Part shown: piece by piece, positions 54,917 to 64,000 of the stretch
Layout: each line of letters opens with the position of its first letter
How positions within the stretch are numbered: the stretch's first letter is position 1
DNA from: Sedimenticola sp.
GTDB taxonomy: Bacteria; Pseudomonadota; Gammaproteobacteria; Chromatiales; Chromatiaceae
Assembly (NCBI GenBank): GCA_026992075.1
Contig: JALXAM010000038.1
Location: 62,001 to 126,000, forward strand
Length of the DNA stretch: 64,000 bases
Reading direction: 5' to 3'
Notes under the pieces: model-generated
Seen by the model: the letters and a program-made list of their open reading frames with translations, nothing else
Database searches by the model: none
Told to the model about the DNA's origin: nothing
Position numbers and translations under genes: made by a program

Positions 54917-55351
54917 TCAGTCCTCCACCTTTCCGCCCGCTGCCTCGATGGCCGCGCGCGCACCCTTGGTGGCACCAATCCCCTTGAGCGTCACCGGGCG
55001 GTTGATCTCGCCGGAGAGAATCACCTTGGCACGTTTCATGGTGCGCGGCAGGATGTCCGCCTCGTAGAGGGCGTTCATGTCGATCACGTCGCCGGGCACC
55101 TTGTCGATCTCATGCAAACGCACCTCGGCGGTGTACTTCGCCTTGCGGGAGCGGAAACCCACCTTGGGCAGGCGCCGCTGAAGCGGCATCTGGCCGCCTT
55201 CGAAACCCACTTTGTGGAAACCTCCGGAACGGGACTTCTGCCCCTTGTGGCCGCGGCCGCAGGTCTTGCCCAGCCCGCTGCCGATGCCCCGGCCAACGCG
55301 CTTGCGCTCCTGGCGGCTGCCCGCTGCGGGCTTGAGGGTATTCAGGCGCAT
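54917..55351 (-). CDS. rplO: 50S ribosomal protein L15
   Basis: 144 residues: [43 protein letters not shown] and the glycine-rich N-terminal extension typical of L15; C-terminal [10 protein letters not shown]. It lies between rpmD and secY. Confidence 0.98.
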   Translation of the reverse strand: MRLNTLKPAAGSRQERKRVGRGIGSGLGKTCGRGHKGQKSRSGGFHKVGFEGGQMPLQRRLPKVGFRSRKAKYTAEVRLHEIDKVPGDVIDMNALYEADILPRTMKRAKVILSGEINRPVTLKGIGATKGARAAIEAAGGKVED

Positions 55352-55352
55352 C

Positions 55353-55544
55353 TTATGCTTCCTCCACCAGCTGTACCATGTAGGAGACCTTGTTCAGCAT
55401 GCCGCGGGTGGCAGGGGTGTCCTCCACCTCCACCACCTGGTGCATGCGCCGCAGCCCCAGACCACGCACGCAGGCCTTGTGGCTCTTCAGCCGGCCGTTC
55501 ATGCTCCGCACCAGCTTCACCTTCATCGTCTTCTTTTCCGCCAC
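55353..55544 (-). CDS. rpmD: 50S ribosomal protein L30
   Basis: 63 residues from a GTG start ([22 protein letters not shown]); the ATG of MKVKL is a shorter alternative. It has the L30 pattern [29 protein letters not shown] (in part). The track's longer frame extends out of frame into rpsE. It lies between rpsE and rplO. Confidence 0.95.
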   Translation of the reverse strand: MAEKKTMKVKLVRSMNGRLKSHKACVRGLGLRRMHQVVEVEDTPATRGMLNKVSYMVQLVEEA

Positions 55545-55549
55545 GGTCC

Positions 55550-56056
55550 TTACTCCGTAATCTCTTCCACCGTCTTGCCACGCTTGGCGGCCACCTCTTC
55601 CGGGCTGCGCATCTGCACCAGGCCGTTCATGGTGGCACGCACCACGTTGATGGGGTTGTTGGAGCCGATGCACTTGGCCAGCACGTTGTGCACGCCCACC
55701 GCCTCGAAAATGGCGCGCATGGCTCCACCGGCAATGATGCCGGTACCCTCGGAAGCGGGCTGCATGAAGACCTTGGCCGCGCCGTGCTTGCCAATGATGG
55801 GGTACTGCAGGGTGCCGTCCTTCAACTTGATAGTCTGCATGTTGCGCTTCGCGGTCTCCATCGCTTTCTGGATCGCCACCGGCACCTCCTTGGCCTTGCC
55901 CATACCGTAGCCCACCTTGCCGTCACCGTCGCCCACCACCACCAGGGCGGAGAAACCGAACTGGCGGCCACCCTTTACCACCTTTGCCACCCGGTTGACG
56001 GCGACCAGCTTCTCGATCAGCTCTTCGCCCGCAGGATTGGTATCGTAGTTTGCCAT
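55550..56056 (-). CDS. rpsE: 30S ribosomal protein S5
   Basis: 168 residues with the double-stranded-RNA-like N-terminal domain ([39 protein letters not shown], in part) and C-terminal [12 protein letters not shown]5 shapes decoding accuracy at the 30S mRNA entry. It lies between rplR and rpmD. Confidence 0.98.
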   Translation of the reverse strand: MANYDTNPAGEELIEKLVAVNRVAKVVKGGRQFGFSALVVVGDGDGKVGYGMGKAKEVPVAIQKAMETAKRNMQTIKLKDGTLQYPIIGKHGAAKVFMQPASEGTGIIAGGAMRAIFEAVGVHNVLAKCIGSNNPINVVRATMNGLVQMRSPEEVAAKRGKTVEEITE

Positions 56057-56067
56057 CGTTTGAATCC

Positions 56068-56424
56068 TCAGAACTGGAGCCCGGCCTCACGGGCCGCCTC
56101 GGCCAGAGCCTTCACCCGACCGTGATACTGAAAACCAGAACGGTCGAAGGCCACCTTTTCGATACCGGCGGCCCGGGCCCGCTCCGCCACCGCCCGACCC
56201 ACCACGGCCGCTGCGGCCACGTTGCCGGTGGAACCTTCGATACTGTCGCGCAGCGACTTGTCCACGGTGGAGGCGCTGCAGACCACGTCGGTACCGTTGG
56301 CGGCGATCACTTGGGCATAGATGTGACGTGGCGTGCGGTGCACGGTGAGGCGGGGGACGCCCAGTTCCCGGATTTTGGCACGGGCACGACGGGCCCGGCG
56401 CAGCCGACTTGCTTTCTTGTCCAT
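56068..56424 (-). CDS. rplR: 50S ribosomal protein L18
   Basis: 118 residues from [21 protein letters not shown]; the track ATG 22 codons upstream lies in rplF. It has [20 protein letters not shown] and the final [26 protein letters not shown] (in part). Binds 5S rRNA. It lies between rplF and rpsE. Confidence 0.98.
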   Translation of the reverse strand: MDKKASRLRRARRARAKIRELGVPRLTVHRTPRHIYAQVIAANGTDVVCSASTVDKSLRDSIEGSTGNVAAAAVVGRAVAERARAAGIEKVAFDRSGFQYHGRVKALAEAAREAGLQF

Positions 56425-56437
56425 CGTCGTGACCTCT

Positions 56438-56974
56438 TTACTTCTTCTTCGCTTCTTTGCGAACCACGTGTTCGTCCGCGTAACGCACACCCTTGCCCTT
56501 GTAGGGCTCCGGTGGACGGTACCGCCGGATCTCGGCGGCCACCTGACCCACCTTCTGCTTGTCGCTGCCAGATACGACGATCTCGGTCTGCGACGGGGTC
56601 TGGATGGTGATGCCCTCGGGGATGGGATATTCCACCGGGTGAGAGAAGCCGAGACTCAGATCCAACACCTTGCCCTTCACCTGGGCACGGTAACCCACGC
56701 CCACCAGCTGCAGCTTCTTCTCGAACCCCTTGCTCACACCCACCACCATGTTGTTGATGAGCGCGCGCATGGTGCCGGCCATGGCCCAGGCCGCCTTGTT
56801 CTCCGGGTCCACCGGGCTCACCCGTATCTGGTCGCCTTCCAGCGAGACCTCTACCAACGGATGCACTTCGTATTCGTGAGTGGCCTTGGGTCCCTTCACG
56901 GTGACCTTGCGCCCCTCCACTTTCACCTCCACCCCGGAGACCACGGGCACCGGTGCCTTTGCAATGCGTGACAT
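56438..56974 (-). CDS. rplF: 50S ribosomal protein L6
   Basis: 178 residues from [21 protein letters not shown]; the track's earlier ATG lies inside rpsH sequence. It shows [43 protein letters not shown] and the terminal [19 protein letters not shown]. It lies between rpsH and rplR. Confidence 0.98.
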   Translation of the reverse strand: MSRIAKAPVPVVSGVEVKVEGRKVTVKGPKATHEYEVHPLVEVSLEGDQIRVSPVDPENKAAWAMAGTMRALINNMVVGVSKGFEKKLQLVGVGYRAQVKGKVLDLSLGFSHPVEYPIPEGITIQTPSQTEIVVSGSDKQKVGQVAAEIRRYRPPEPYKGKGVRYADEHVVRKEAKKK

Positions 56975-56990
56975 GGCAGCTACCTCCCGG

Positions 56991-57386
56991 TCAGGCGACG
57001 AAGGCGATGACCTCTCCGCCATGGCCCTGTTTACGGGCCTCGCGGTCGGTCATCAAACCCTTGGAAGTGGAAACGATGGCGATTCCCAGGCCGCCGCGCA
57101 CCTTGGGCAGCTCCTCCTTGCCCTTGTAGACCCGAAGCCCGGGACGGCTCACCCGCTTGATCATCTCGATCACCGGCTGGCCCTGGTGATATTTGAGCTT
57201 GATCTCCATGGTGGGCTTGCCGTCCTCCTCGATGAGGCTCACGCCGGCAATGTAGCCCTCGTCCTGGAGCACCTTGGCAATGGCCATCTTTTTCTTGGAA
57301 GCCGGCAGGCGCACGCTGGCCTTGCCCGCCTGCTGGCCGTTGCGGATACGCGTGAGCATATCCGCAATGGGATCTGACATACTCAT
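56991..57386 (-). CDS. rpsH: 30S ribosomal protein S8
   Basis: 131 residues from the ATG of [19 protein letters not shown], chosen because GAGGAG lies 10 bases upstream; the next ATG (57380) is too far. It has [23 protein letters not shown] and [28 protein letters not shown] (in part). S8 is the autogenous repressor of the spc operon in E. coli. It is separated from rpsN by an unusually long 152-bp gap. Confidence 0.97.
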   Translation of the reverse strand: MSMSDPIADMLTRIRNGQQAGKASVRLPASKKKMAIAKVLQDEGYIAGVSLIEEDGKPTMEIKLKYHQGQPVIEMIKRVSRPGLRVYKGKEELPKVRGGLGIAIVSTSKGLMTDREARKQGHGGEVIAFVA

Positions 57387-57538
57387 CTGTTCTTGGCTCC
57401 TCGGGTCAGCCAACTCCTGGAGCGGAGTCCGATACCCAATGATGAAAGTCTGGCACCCACGAAAGGGAGCCGGCTAGGATAAAGGATTGGAATCGATAAA
57501 TCCAGTGTTTTCGCCACCCACTCGGGTGACCAGAGAGA
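57387..57538 (-). promoter_or_regulatory. Long rpsN-rpsH intercistronic region with a hairpin at the rpsH ribosome site
   Basis: 152 bases between two spc-operon genes that are usually tens of bases apart. On the minus strand TTGGCT-GACCCGAGG-AGCCAA forms a 6-bp stem whose loop and descending arm contain the rpsH Shine-Dalgarno GAGGAG, so the hairpin could limit rpsH translation. No gene or promoter is recognised in the rest. Confidence 0.4.
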
Positions 57539-57844
57539 TCACCAGCTGGCTTTGCGCAGCCCCGGCACGTCACCCCGCATGGCCGCTTCCCGCAACTTGT
57601 TGCGACACAGGCCGAATTTGCGGTAGACCGCATGGGGCCGGCCGGTGATGCGGCAACGGCGCTGCTTGCGCACCGGGCTGGAGTCGCGCGGAAGCTTCTG
57701 CAGTTTCAGCACCGCGGCGTCGATTTCTTCCGGTGTGCTGTTGGGGTTCTTGATGATCGCCTTCAGCTCGGCCCGCTTCTGTGCGTACCTGGCCACCATC
57801 CGTGCCCGCTTGTTCTCCCGGGCAATCATGCTCTTCTTCGCCAT
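57539..57844 (-). CDS. rpsN: 30S ribosomal protein S14
   Basis: 101 residues from [20 protein letters not shown]; the track ORF starts in rplE out of frame. This is the long, zinc-free S14 type (no CxxC pair; [25 protein letters not shown], in part). It lies between rplE and rpsH. Confidence 0.98.
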   Translation of the reverse strand: MAKKSMIARENKRARMVARYAQKRAELKAIIKNPNSTPEEIDAAVLKLQKLPRDSSPVRKQRRCRITGRPHAVYRKFGLCRNKLREAAMRGDVPGLRKASW

Positions 57845-57861
57845 TCTGTTACCGCTCCCGA

Positions 57862-58398
57862 TTACTTGAAGGGAAAGTTGAAGCCGTCGAGAAGCGCCTT
57901 GGCCTCCTCGTCCGAGCGCGCCGTGGTGGTGATGGTGATATCCATGCCGCGCAGTGCGTCGATCTTGTCGTAGTCCACCTCGGGAAAGATGATCTGCTCC
58001 TTCACGCCCATGCTGTAGTTGCCCCGGCCATCGAACGACTTGGCGCTCAGGCCGCGGAAGTCCCGGATCCGGGGAATGGCGATGTTGATCAGGCGGTCGA
58101 GGAACTCGTACATGCGTTCGGCACGGAGGGTCACTTTGCAACCGATGGGCCAACCCTCCCGGATCTTGAAACCGGCCACCGACTTGCGTGCCCGGGTGAT
58201 CACCGGCTTCTGCCCGGAAATCTTGGCCATGTCGTCCATGGCGAACTGCAGCACCTTCTTGTCGGCCACCGCCTCGCCCACCCCCATGTTGAGGGTGATC
58301 TTCTCGATGCGCGGCACCTGCATCACGCTCTTGTAGCCGAACTTCTCCATCAGTGCCGGCACAACCTGCTCTTTGTAGTGATCTCGTAATCTTGCCAT
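57862..58398 (-). CDS. rplE: 50S ribosomal protein L5
   Basis: 178 residues from [20 protein letters not shown]; the track adds 17 residues from rplX sequence. It shows [53 protein letters not shown] and the terminal [18 protein letters not shown]. Binds 5S rRNA and the P-site tRNA. It lies between rplX and rpsN. Confidence 0.98.
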   Translation of the reverse strand: MARLRDHYKEQVVPALMEKFGYKSVMQVPRIEKITLNMGVGEAVADKKVLQFAMDDMAKISGQKPVITRARKSVAGFKIREGWPIGCKVTLRAERMYEFLDRLINIAIPRIRDFRGLSAKSFDGRGNYSMGVKEQIIFPEVDYDKIDALRGMDITITTTARSDEEAKALLDGFNFPFK

Positions 58399-58411
58399 TG
58401 GACTGCCTGCC

Positions 58412-58729
58412 TCAAACGTCCACGATCTCGCCGTTGGACTTGTATACACGGACCTTGCGCCCGTCCTCCAGGGTCTTGAAGCCCACGCGGTCGGCCTTGT
58501 TGGTCACCGGATTGAAGAGCGCCACGTTGGAGATGTGTAGCGGCATCTCCTTCTCGATGATGCCACCAGGCTCGCCCTTCATGGGGTTTGGCTTGACGTG
58601 CTTCTTGGCCAGGTTGATGTTCTCCACCACCACCCGGTCCTCCAGCACCCGGAGAACGGTGCCCCGCTTGCCCTTGTCCTTGCCTGCGATGACGATGACG
58701 TCGTCGCCTTTGCGAATCTTTCTAGCCAT
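58412..58729 (-). CDS. rplX: 50S ribosomal protein L24
   Basis: 105 residues with the KOW motif [36 protein letters not shown] and [20 protein letters not shown]. An early assembly initiator of the 50S subunit. It lies between rplN and rplE. Confidence 0.98.
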   Translation of the reverse strand: MARKIRKGDDVIVIAGKDKGKRGTVLRVLEDRVVVENINLAKKHVKPNPMKGEPGGIIEKEMPLHISNVALFNPVTNKADRVGFKTLEDGRKVRVYKSNGEIVDV

Positions 58730-58737
58730 GACCTACC

Positions 58738-59106
58738 TCAGAGCACCTCGGGTGCCAGCGAAATGATCTTCATGAAGCGCTCCCCGCGCAGTTCCCGGGT
58801 CACGGGGCCGAAGATGCGGGTGCCGATGGGCTGCAGCTGATTGTTGAGCAGCACCGCCGCGTTGCCATCGAAGCGGATCACGGATCCGTCGGGACGCCGC
58901 ACGCCCTTCTTGGTACGCACCACCACGGCGTTGTAGACGTCGCCCTTCTTCACCTTGCCCCTCGGGATGGAGTCCTTCACGGAGACCTTGATGATGTCCC
59001 CGATGCCGGCATAGCGACGATGCGAACCGCCCAGCACCTTGATGCACTGAACCTTCCTGGCGCCGCTGTTGTCGGCCACGTTCAGCATGGTCTGCATCTG
59101 GATCAT
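58738..59106 (-). CDS. rplN: 50S ribosomal protein L14
   Basis: 122 residues: [57 protein letters not shown] and the terminal [12 protein letters not shown]. First gene of the classic spc operon. The 55-base gap after rpsQ could house a promoter, but I see no convincing hexamers in it. Confidence 0.98.
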   Translation of the reverse strand: MIQMQTMLNVADNSGARKVQCIKVLGGSHRRYAGIGDIIKVSVKDSIPRGKVKKGDVYNAVVVRTKKGVRRPDGSVIRFDGNAAVLLNNQLQPIGTRIFGPVTRELRGERFMKIISLAPEVL

Positions 59107-59161
59107 GACATTACCCCAATCTTGAATCGTTTATGCTTCGACCGGTTCGCGGGTGCCCCGT

Positions 59162-59422
59162 TCACTTGGCACGCTCGACCACTTTCACCAGCCGCCACTT
59201 CTTGGTCTTGGAGAGCGGACGGCACTGCTCCACCACCACGGTGTCGCCGATACGGCACTCGTTGTTCTCGTCGTGCGCATGCACCTTGGTGGAGCGGCGG
59301 ATGTATTTGCCATACAGGGGGTGCTTCACCCGGCGCTCCACCTGCACGGTGATGGACTTGTCCATGCGGTCGCTGATCACTCGTCCCTGCAGCGTGCGAT
59401 TGGTTGGTTGTTGCTCGCTCAT
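59162..59422 (-). CDS. rpsQ: 30S ribosomal protein S17
   Basis: 86 residues: [39 protein letters not shown] (in part), [25 protein letters not shown]. Last gene of the S10 operon, 2 bases after rpmC. Confidence 0.98.
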   Translation of the reverse strand: MSEQQPTNRTLQGRVISDRMDKSITVQVERRVKHPLYGKYIRRSTKVHAHDENNECRIGDTVVVEQCRPLSKTKKWRLVKVVERAK

Positions 59423-59424
59423 CT

Positions 59425-59622
59425 TCAGCCTGCCTTCCGCTTCTCGTTCATGACCGTCTTCACCCGTGCGATGTCGCGACGCACCTGGCGCACCTGGTGG
59501 TGCCGGGCCAGCTGGCCGGTGCCACGCTGCATGCGCAGGTTGAACTGCTCCTTCAGCAGTTCGTGCAGCGTCTCCTTCAGTTCTTCCTGGGACTTCTCCC
59601 GCAGTTCGCTCGCTTTCATCAC
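59425..59622 (-). CDS. rpmC: 50S ribosomal protein L29
   Basis: 65 residues ([20 protein letters not shown]), or 64 if the second ATG is used; then [31 protein letters not shown] (in part). The start overlaps the rplP stop by 4 bases. L29 lies at the tunnel exit, where trigger factor and SRP bind. Confidence 0.98.
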   Translation of the reverse strand: MMKASELREKSQEELKETLHELLKEQFNLRMQRGTGQLARHHQVRQVRRDIARVKTVMNEKRKAG

Positions 59623-60032
59623 ATCATCGTCCGCTTGACAAAGGTGGTCTCCACCGGCAGCTTCGCCGAGGCCAGCTTGAATGCCTCCCGCGCCAGCTCC
59701 TCCGGAACGCCCTCGATCTCGTAGAGCATGCGGCCCGGCTGAATCAGCGCCACCCAGTACTCCACGTTGCCCTTACCCTTGCCCATGCGCACCTCGAGGG
59801 GCTTCTTGGTGATGGGTTTGTCGGGAAAGACACGGATGTAGAGCTTACCGCCCCGCTTCACCTTTCGGGTGATGGTGCGGCGCGCCGCCTCGATCTGGCG
59901 GGCGGTGATACGGCCGCGCCCCACTGCCTTGAGCCCGAACTCACCGAAGCTCACCTCGTTGCCGCGGTGCGCCAGGCCCCGGTTCCGGCCCTTCTGCTGC
60001 TTGCGGAATTTCGTACGCTTGGGCTGCAACAT
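59619..60032 (-). CDS. rplP: 50S ribosomal protein L16
   Basis: 137 residues: [46 protein letters not shown] (in part), [19 protein letters not shown]. Contacts the A-site tRNA region. It lies between rpsC and rpmC, with a 4-base overlap onto rpmC. Confidence 0.98.
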   Translation of the reverse strand: MLQPKRTKFRKQQKGRNRGLAHRGNEVSFGEFGLKAVGRGRITARQIEAARRTITRKVKRGGKLYIRVFPDKPITKKPLEVRMGKGKGNVEYWVALIQPGRMLYEIEGVPEELAREAFKLASAKLPVETTFVKRTMM

Positions 60033-60035
60033 GAC

Positions 60036-60728
60036 TTAACTTCTCCCGGCCGCTTTCTTGCCTTTCTTGCCGCCTTTGACGGCTTCCTCCGCAGGCTGAT
60101 CACCGAACACCTCGCCGCGGAAGATCCACACCTTGATACCGATGATGCCGTAGGTGGTCTCCGCCTCGGCGGTGCCATAGTCGATATCGGCCCGCAGAGT
60201 GTGCAGGGGAACCCTGCCCTCTCGGTACCACTCGGTGCGCGCGATCTCGGCACCGTTGAGGCGCCCGGCGATGCTCACCTTGATGCCCTCGGCACCCAGG
60301 CGCATGGTGTTCTGCACCGCCCGCTTCATGGCCCGCCGGAACATGATGCGGCGCTCGATCTGCTGAGCAATCCCCTCGGCCACCAGCTTGGCGTCCAGCT
60401 CCGGCTTGCGGATCTCCTCGATGCTGATGTGCACCGGACCACCCACCATCTGTGCCACCTCCTTGCGCAGACGGTCGATGTCCTCGCCCTTCTTGCCGAT
60501 CACCAGGCCAGGCCGCGCCGTGTGCACCGTGATGTGAGTGTTGTTGGCCATGCGGTCGATCTGGATCCGGGAGACCGAGGCGTGCGCCAGCTTCTTCTGC
60601 AGGAAGTCGCGCACCTGGAGATCCTGGTTCAGCAGCTCGGCATAGCTGCTGTTGTCCGCATACCATTTGGAGTTGTGCTGCTTGACGATACCCAGGCGGA
60701 TACCGATTGGATGTACTTTCTGGCCCAT
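60036..60728 (-). CDS. rpsC: 30S ribosomal protein S3
   Basis: 230 residues: [20 protein letters not shown], a KH domain ([28 protein letters not shown], in part), [22 protein letters not shown] and the lysine-rich tail ([13 protein letters not shown]). Part of the 30S mRNA entry channel. It lies between rplV and rplP. Confidence 0.98.
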   Translation of the reverse strand: MGQKVHPIGIRLGIVKQHNSKWYADNSSYAELLNQDLQVRDFLQKKLAHASVSRIQIDRMANNTHITVHTARPGLVIGKKGEDIDRLRKEVAQMVGGPVHISIEEIRKPELDAKLVAEGIAQQIERRIMFRRAMKRAVQNTMRLGAEGIKVSIAGRLNGAEIARTEWYREGRVPLHTLRADIDYGTAEAETTYGIIGIKVWIFRGEVFGDQPAEEAVKGGKKGKKAAGRS

Positions 60729-60743
60729 ATTCCTGAAATCCGC

Positions 60744-61076
60744 TTACTCGTCGCCCACTGCGACGGTGATATGGCTGGTCCGCTTGAGGATGCGCGTGGC
60801 CCGACCCTTGGCCCTGGCGCGAATGCGCTTCATGGTGGGACCCTCGTCCACCATAACCGCCACCACCTTGAGCTCGTCCACGTCGGCGCCCTCGTTGTTC
60901 TCGGCATTGGCTATGGCCGAATCGAGCACCTTCTTCATCAGCGCCGCGCCCTTCTTCTTGCTGAACTGGAGCAGCTCCAGCGCCTGCTCCACCGGTAGCC
61001 CCCGGATCTGGTCGGCCACAAGCCGCCCCTTCTGCGGAGAGATGCGCGCGTAACGCAATACTGCTTTCGTCTGCAT
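60744..61076 (-). CDS. rplV: 50S ribosomal protein L22
   Basis: 110 residues: [50 protein letters not shown] (in part), [21 protein letters not shown]. Its beta-hairpin lines the peptide exit tunnel. It lies between rpsS and rpsC. Confidence 0.98.
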   Translation of the reverse strand: MQTKAVLRYARISPQKGRLVADQIRGLPVEQALELLQFSKKKGAALMKKVLDSAIANAENNEGADVDELKVVAVMVDEGPTMKRIRARAKGRATRILKRTSHITVAVGDE

Positions 61077-61090
61077 GATCGCTAGCCTCC

Positions 61091-61369
61091 TCAGCGCTTC
61101 TTCGCCTTCTTGTCCGCGGCGTGGCCCCGGTAGGTCCGGGTCAGCGCGAACTCGCCCAGCTTGTGGCCCACCATGTTCTCAGTGATGAGCACCGGCACGT
61201 GCTGACGACCGTTGTGAACGGCGATGGTCAGGCCCACCATCTCCGGCACGATCATGGAGCGGCGCGACCAGGTCTTGATGGGACGGCGATTGTTGCTGGC
61301 CACCGCCTCCTCCACCTTCTTCATCAGGTGGTGGTCTACGAATGGCCCCTTGCGTACTGAACGTGGCAT
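61091..61369 (-). CDS. rpsS: 30S ribosomal protein S19
   Basis: 92 residues: [48 protein letters not shown] (in part), [15 protein letters not shown]. It lies between rplB and rplV. Confidence 0.98.
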   Translation of the reverse strand: MPRSVRKGPFVDHHLMKKVEEAVASNNRRPIKTWSRRSMIVPEMVGLTIAVHNGRQHVPVLITENMVGHKLGEFALTRTYRGHAADKKAKKR

Positions 61370-61388
61370 TGCTCTTTACCCCGAAGAA

Positions 61389-62216
61389 TTACTTGCGGCG
61401 ACGATCGCGCACGATGAACTTGTCGGTGCGCTTGTTCTTGCGCGTCTTGTGACCCTTGGTGGGCACGCCCCAGGGGGTCACCGGGTGACGGCCGCCGGAG
61501 GTACGGCCCTCGCCGCCCCCGTGCGGGTGATCCACCGGATTCATCACCACGCCCCGCACCGTGGGCCGGATGCCCCGCCAGCGGGAGGCGCCCGCCTTGC
61601 CCAGCTTGCGCAGGTTGTGCTCTGCATTGCCCACCTCTCCGATGGTTGCACGGCAGTCTGCGTGGATCTTGCGCATCTCGCCGGAACGCAGGCGCAGGGT
61701 GGCATAGTCCCCTTCCCGCGCCACCAGTTGGGCGGAGGTGCCAGCGCTGCGGGCGATCTGTGCACCCTTTCCGATCTTCATCTCCACGCAGTGGATGGTG
61801 GTACCCACGGGAATGTTGCGCAGGGGCATGGCATTGCCCACGGAGATGGGCGCCTCCACCCCGGAAAGGATGGTGTCGCCGACCTCCAGCCCCTTGGGCG
61901 CGATGATGTAGCGCCGCTCACCATCCAGGTATTTGATCAGGCAGAGATGGGCGCTGCGGTTGGGATCATACTCGATCCGCTCCACGATGCCCGGGACGCC
62001 ATCCTTGTTGCGCTTGAAATCGACGATGCGGTAACGGCGCTTGTGGCCACCGCCCCGGTGCCGGGTGGTGATGCGGCCCTGATTGTTGCGACCACCGGTC
62101 TTGGACTTCTTGGCCACCAGGGGGGCATAGGGCTCGCCCTTGTGCAGCCCCGGGGTCTTGACCTGGACCACGAAGCGGCGACCGGGTGATGTCGGCTTGG
62201 CTTTGACGATTGGCAT
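61389..62216 (-). CDS. rplB: 50S ribosomal protein L2
   Basis: 275 residues: [42 protein letters not shown] (in part), and [21 protein letters not shown] with the conserved histidine near the peptidyl-transferase centre; basic C-terminus. It lies between rplW and rpsS. Confidence 0.98.
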   Translation of the reverse strand: MPIVKAKPTSPGRRFVVQVKTPGLHKGEPYAPLVAKKSKTGGRNNQGRITTRHRGGGHKRRYRIVDFKRNKDGVPGIVERIEYDPNRSAHLCLIKYLDGERRYIIAPKGLEVGDTILSGVEAPISVGNAMPLRNIPVGTTIHCVEMKIGKGAQIARSAGTSAQLVAREGDYATLRLRSGEMRKIHADCRATIGEVGNAEHNLRKLGKAGASRWRGIRPTVRGVVMNPVDHPHGGGEGRTSGGRHPVTPWGVPTKGHKTRKNKRTDKFIVRDRRRK

Positions 62217-62264
62217 CTTTCTGCTTCCGCTGAATTCTCTTTAGTCTGGTGAATCCGCCCGGGA

Positions 62265-62561
62265 TCAGGCACCGCTTCCGAAATCGATGTCCTGGCCCTC
62301 GGCAAGGCGCACCACGGCCTTCTTCCAGTCCTTTCGCTTGCCCGGAATCTGCCCGAAACGCTTGCGCTTGCCCTTCACGTTTAGGGTTTGCACCTTCTCC
62401 ACGTCGACGTCGAACAGCATCTCCACCGCCGCTGCGATTTCGGGCTTGGTGGCGTCGCGGGTCACTCGGAAGGTGAACTGGCGCGCCGCATCGGCACCGA
62501 TGGCGCTCTTCTCGGAGATCACCGGCCCCAGCAGGACCTTCATCAGTCGTTCCTTGTTCAT
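62265..62561 (-). CDS. rplW: 50S ribosomal protein L23
   Basis: 98 residues: [55 protein letters not shown] (in part). Docking site for trigger factor and SRP at the tunnel exit. Its start overlaps the rplD stop by 4 bases. Confidence 0.98.
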   Translation of the reverse strand: MNKERLMKVLLGPVISEKSAIGADAARQFTFRVTRDATKPEIAAAVEMLFDVDVEKVQTLNVKGKRKRFGQIPGKRKDWKKAVVRLAEGQDIDFGSGA

Positions 62562-63160
62562 GCCAGGCGCTCCTCGACTTTCTTCAGTGCCTCGGTGGTC
62601 ATCAACACTTTCTCGTAACCCACCAGGCTCACCGGATCCAGCTCCTCACTGTCGCGCACGTCCACGTGATACAGGTTGCGCGCCGCCAGATAGAGGTTCT
62701 CATCGGCCTGCTCGGTAACGATGAGCACATCATCCAGGCCAAGCTCTTTCAGCTTGCCCACCAGTTGTTTGGTCTTGGGCGCCTCCACACCGAAGCCGTC
62801 CACCACCACCAAGCGGTCCTGACGCACCAGCTCGGAGAGAATGGAGCGCAGCGCGCCGCGGTACATCTTCTTGTTCACCTTCTGCGCGTAGCTGCGCGGC
62901 TTGGCGGCGAAAGTGACGCCACCGCCCCGCCAGAGGGGGCTGCGGATGGTGCCGGCGCGGGCGCGCCCGGTGCCCTTCTGGCGATAGGGCTTCTTGCCCC
63001 CGCCGCTCACCGCGGAACGGTTCTTCTGGGCCTTGGTGCCGGCACGGGCGCCCGCCAGGTAAGCGGTCACCACCTGGTGCACCAACGGCTCCTTGAAATC
63101 GGCGCCGAACACGACGTCGGATACCTGCAGGGACGCCCCGCCTTGTACGTTGAGCTCCAT
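62558..63160 (-). CDS. rplD: 50S ribosomal protein L4
   Basis: 200 residues: [25 protein letters not shown] in the tunnel loop (in part), [22 protein letters not shown] and [20 protein letters not shown]. In E. coli L4 is the autogenous regulator of the S10 operon. It lies between rplC and rplW. Confidence 0.98.
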   Translation of the reverse strand: MELNVQGGASLQVSDVVFGADFKEPLVHQVVTAYLAGARAGTKAQKNRSAVSGGGKKPYRQKGTGRARAGTIRSPLWRGGGVTFAAKPRSYAQKVNKKMYRGALRSILSELVRQDRLVVVDGFGVEAPKTKQLVGKLKELGLDDVLIVTEQADENLYLAARNLYHVDVRDSEELDPVSLVGYEKVLMTTEALKKVEERLA

Positions 63161-63163
63161 GAC

Positions 63164-63814
63164 TTACCCCTTGTTCTTCAGTTTCACCGCAGGGGTGACC
63201 ACCACATCGCCGCCGGGCGCGCCGGGCACGGCGCCCTTGATCAGCAGCAGGCCCCGCTCGGGATCCACACGCACGATCTCCAACGTCTGTACCGTGACCC
63301 GCTTGTTGCCCATGTGGCCCGCCATCTTCTTGCCCTTGAACACCCGGCCCGGGGTCTGGCACTGGCCGATGGAGCCGGGCGCTCGGTGGGACAAAGAGTT
63401 GCCATGGGTGGCATCCTGGGTGCGGAAGTTGTGCCGCTTCACCGGCCCCTGGAACCCCTTGCCCTTGGAGATGCCGCTCACGTCCACCTTCTGGCCGCTC
63501 TCGAACAGCTCCACGGTGATCTCGCTGCCCACCTCGGGAATCTCGCCCTCGTGATCGTCCAGGCGGAATTCCCACAGGCCGCGACCCGCTTCCACGCCGG
63601 CCTTGGCGAAATGTCCCGCCATGGGCTTGTTCACCCGGCTCGGCTTGCGCCGCCCCACGGTGACCTGCACGGCCTGGTAACCGTCACGCTCCGGCGTGCG
63701 CACCTGGGTGACCCGGTTGGGCTCCACCTGCACCACGGTCACCGGAACGGAGACCCCGTCCTCGGTGAACACGCGGGTCATGCCCGCCTTGCGTCCCACT
63801 AATCCTAATGCCAT
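63164..63814 (-). CDS. rplC: 50S ribosomal protein L3
   Basis: 216 residues: [71 protein letters not shown] (in part) and the conserved glutamine that is methylated by PrmB in relatives. It lies between rpsJ and rplD. Confidence 0.98.
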   Translation of the reverse strand: MALGLVGRKAGMTRVFTEDGVSVPVTVVQVEPNRVTQVRTPERDGYQAVQVTVGRRKPSRVNKPMAGHFAKAGVEAGRGLWEFRLDDHEGEIPEVGSEITVELFESGQKVDVSGISKGKGFQGPVKRHNFRTQDATHGNSLSHRAPGSIGQCQTPGRVFKGKKMAGHMGNKRVTVQTLEIVRVDPERGLLLIKGAVPGAPGGDVVVTPAVKLKNKG

Positions 63815-63824
63815 GTTCGAAACC

Positions 63825-64000
63825 TCAGTTCAGCTTGATCTGAACATCCACGCCAGCGGCCAGGTCCAGCTTCATCAGCGCATCCACCGTCTTGTCGGTG
63901 GGGTCGATGATGTCCATCAGGCGCTTGTGGGTGCGGATCTCGTACTGGTCCCGCGCGTCCTTGTTGACGTGCGGCGAGATCAGCACCGTGTAGCGCTCCT
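63825..64000 (-). CDS. rpsJ: 30S ribosomal protein S10, 5'-truncated by window edge
   Basis: The last 57 codons plus the stop are present, ending [20 protein letters not shown] and [20 protein letters not shown], the S10 C-terminus. The ORF track omits it because no start lies inside the window. It is the first gene of the S10 operon; the promoter lies beyond the edge. Confidence 0.96.
   Translation of the reverse strand, partial: ERYTVLISPHVNKDARDQYEIRTHKRLMDIIDPTDKTVDALMKLDLAAGVDVQIKLN

Overview
The window comes from a high-GC gammaproteobacterium. Supporting signs are a Pseudomonas-type Pil-Chp cluster next to gshB and tonB, ntrB-ntrC, hslVU, ubiE-ubiJ-ubiB, secB, lptM-lysA-dapF-DUF484-xerC and the canonical S10-spc-alpha ribosomal cluster. 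Class III ribonucleotide reductase genes and a likely FNR-type site point to a facultative or microaerobic lifestyle. A sulfur-oxidiser or Chromatiales-like lineage would fit, but I cannot prove it from this sequence. Nearly all the DNA is coding. No rRNA, tRNA, CRISPR, prophage or complete insertion sequence was seen.

Layout. (1) 0-2.8 kb: end of ahcY, then metF and rsmE. (2) 2.8-14.1 kb, minus strand: a type IV pilus chemosensory operon (pilG, pilH, pilI, pilJ, a 1995-residue ChpA with several Hpt domains, and a chpC-like gene), preceded by an exported rhodanese and a small exported protein. (3) 14.3-17.5 kb: gshB, an apbE-like lipoprotein gene, tonB and a MazG-like pyrophosphohydrolase. 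(4) 17.7-22.9 kb: an esterase, then lptM-lysA-methyltransferase-dapF-DUF484-xerC with stop/start overlaps. (5) 23-26.4 kb: the anaerobic ribonucleotide reductase. The large nrdD ORF stops before the glycyl-radical motif. That motif is in a separate 52-codon ORF 425 bp downstream, followed by nrdG. (6) 26.4-34.2 kb: an epimerase, hslVU, a DUF4258/YgiT-type toxin-antitoxin-like pair, a DUF971 gene and ubiE-ubiJ-ubiB. (7) 34.2-40.2 kb, minus: an orphan membrane-anchored protein, a DJ-1 protein, ctpA, envC and gpmI. (8) 40.6-46 kb: an ArsR regulator, a rhodanese, secB, gpsA, trmL, class 1 pyrD and an HDOD protein. (9) 46-50.4 kb, minus: a hypothetical, ntrC, ntrB, a DUF4124 protein and a SAM hydrolase-like protein. 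(10) 50.4-64 kb, minus: rplQ back to rpsJ (truncated by the window edge).

The most unusual content is intergenic. A family of palindromic elements, typically 27-bp arm / 52-bp core / 27-bp arm, occurs in six copies plus one diverged copy. The core is conserved. The arms differ between copies, yet stay complementary within each copy. Several are nested inside inverted pairs of GTAG-type REP sequences, including two placed between nrdD and its detached glycyl-radical ORF. A separate run of five consecutive hairpins lies upstream of hslV. These repeats are concentrated between 22.9 and 31.9 kb and I saw none in the ribosomal region.
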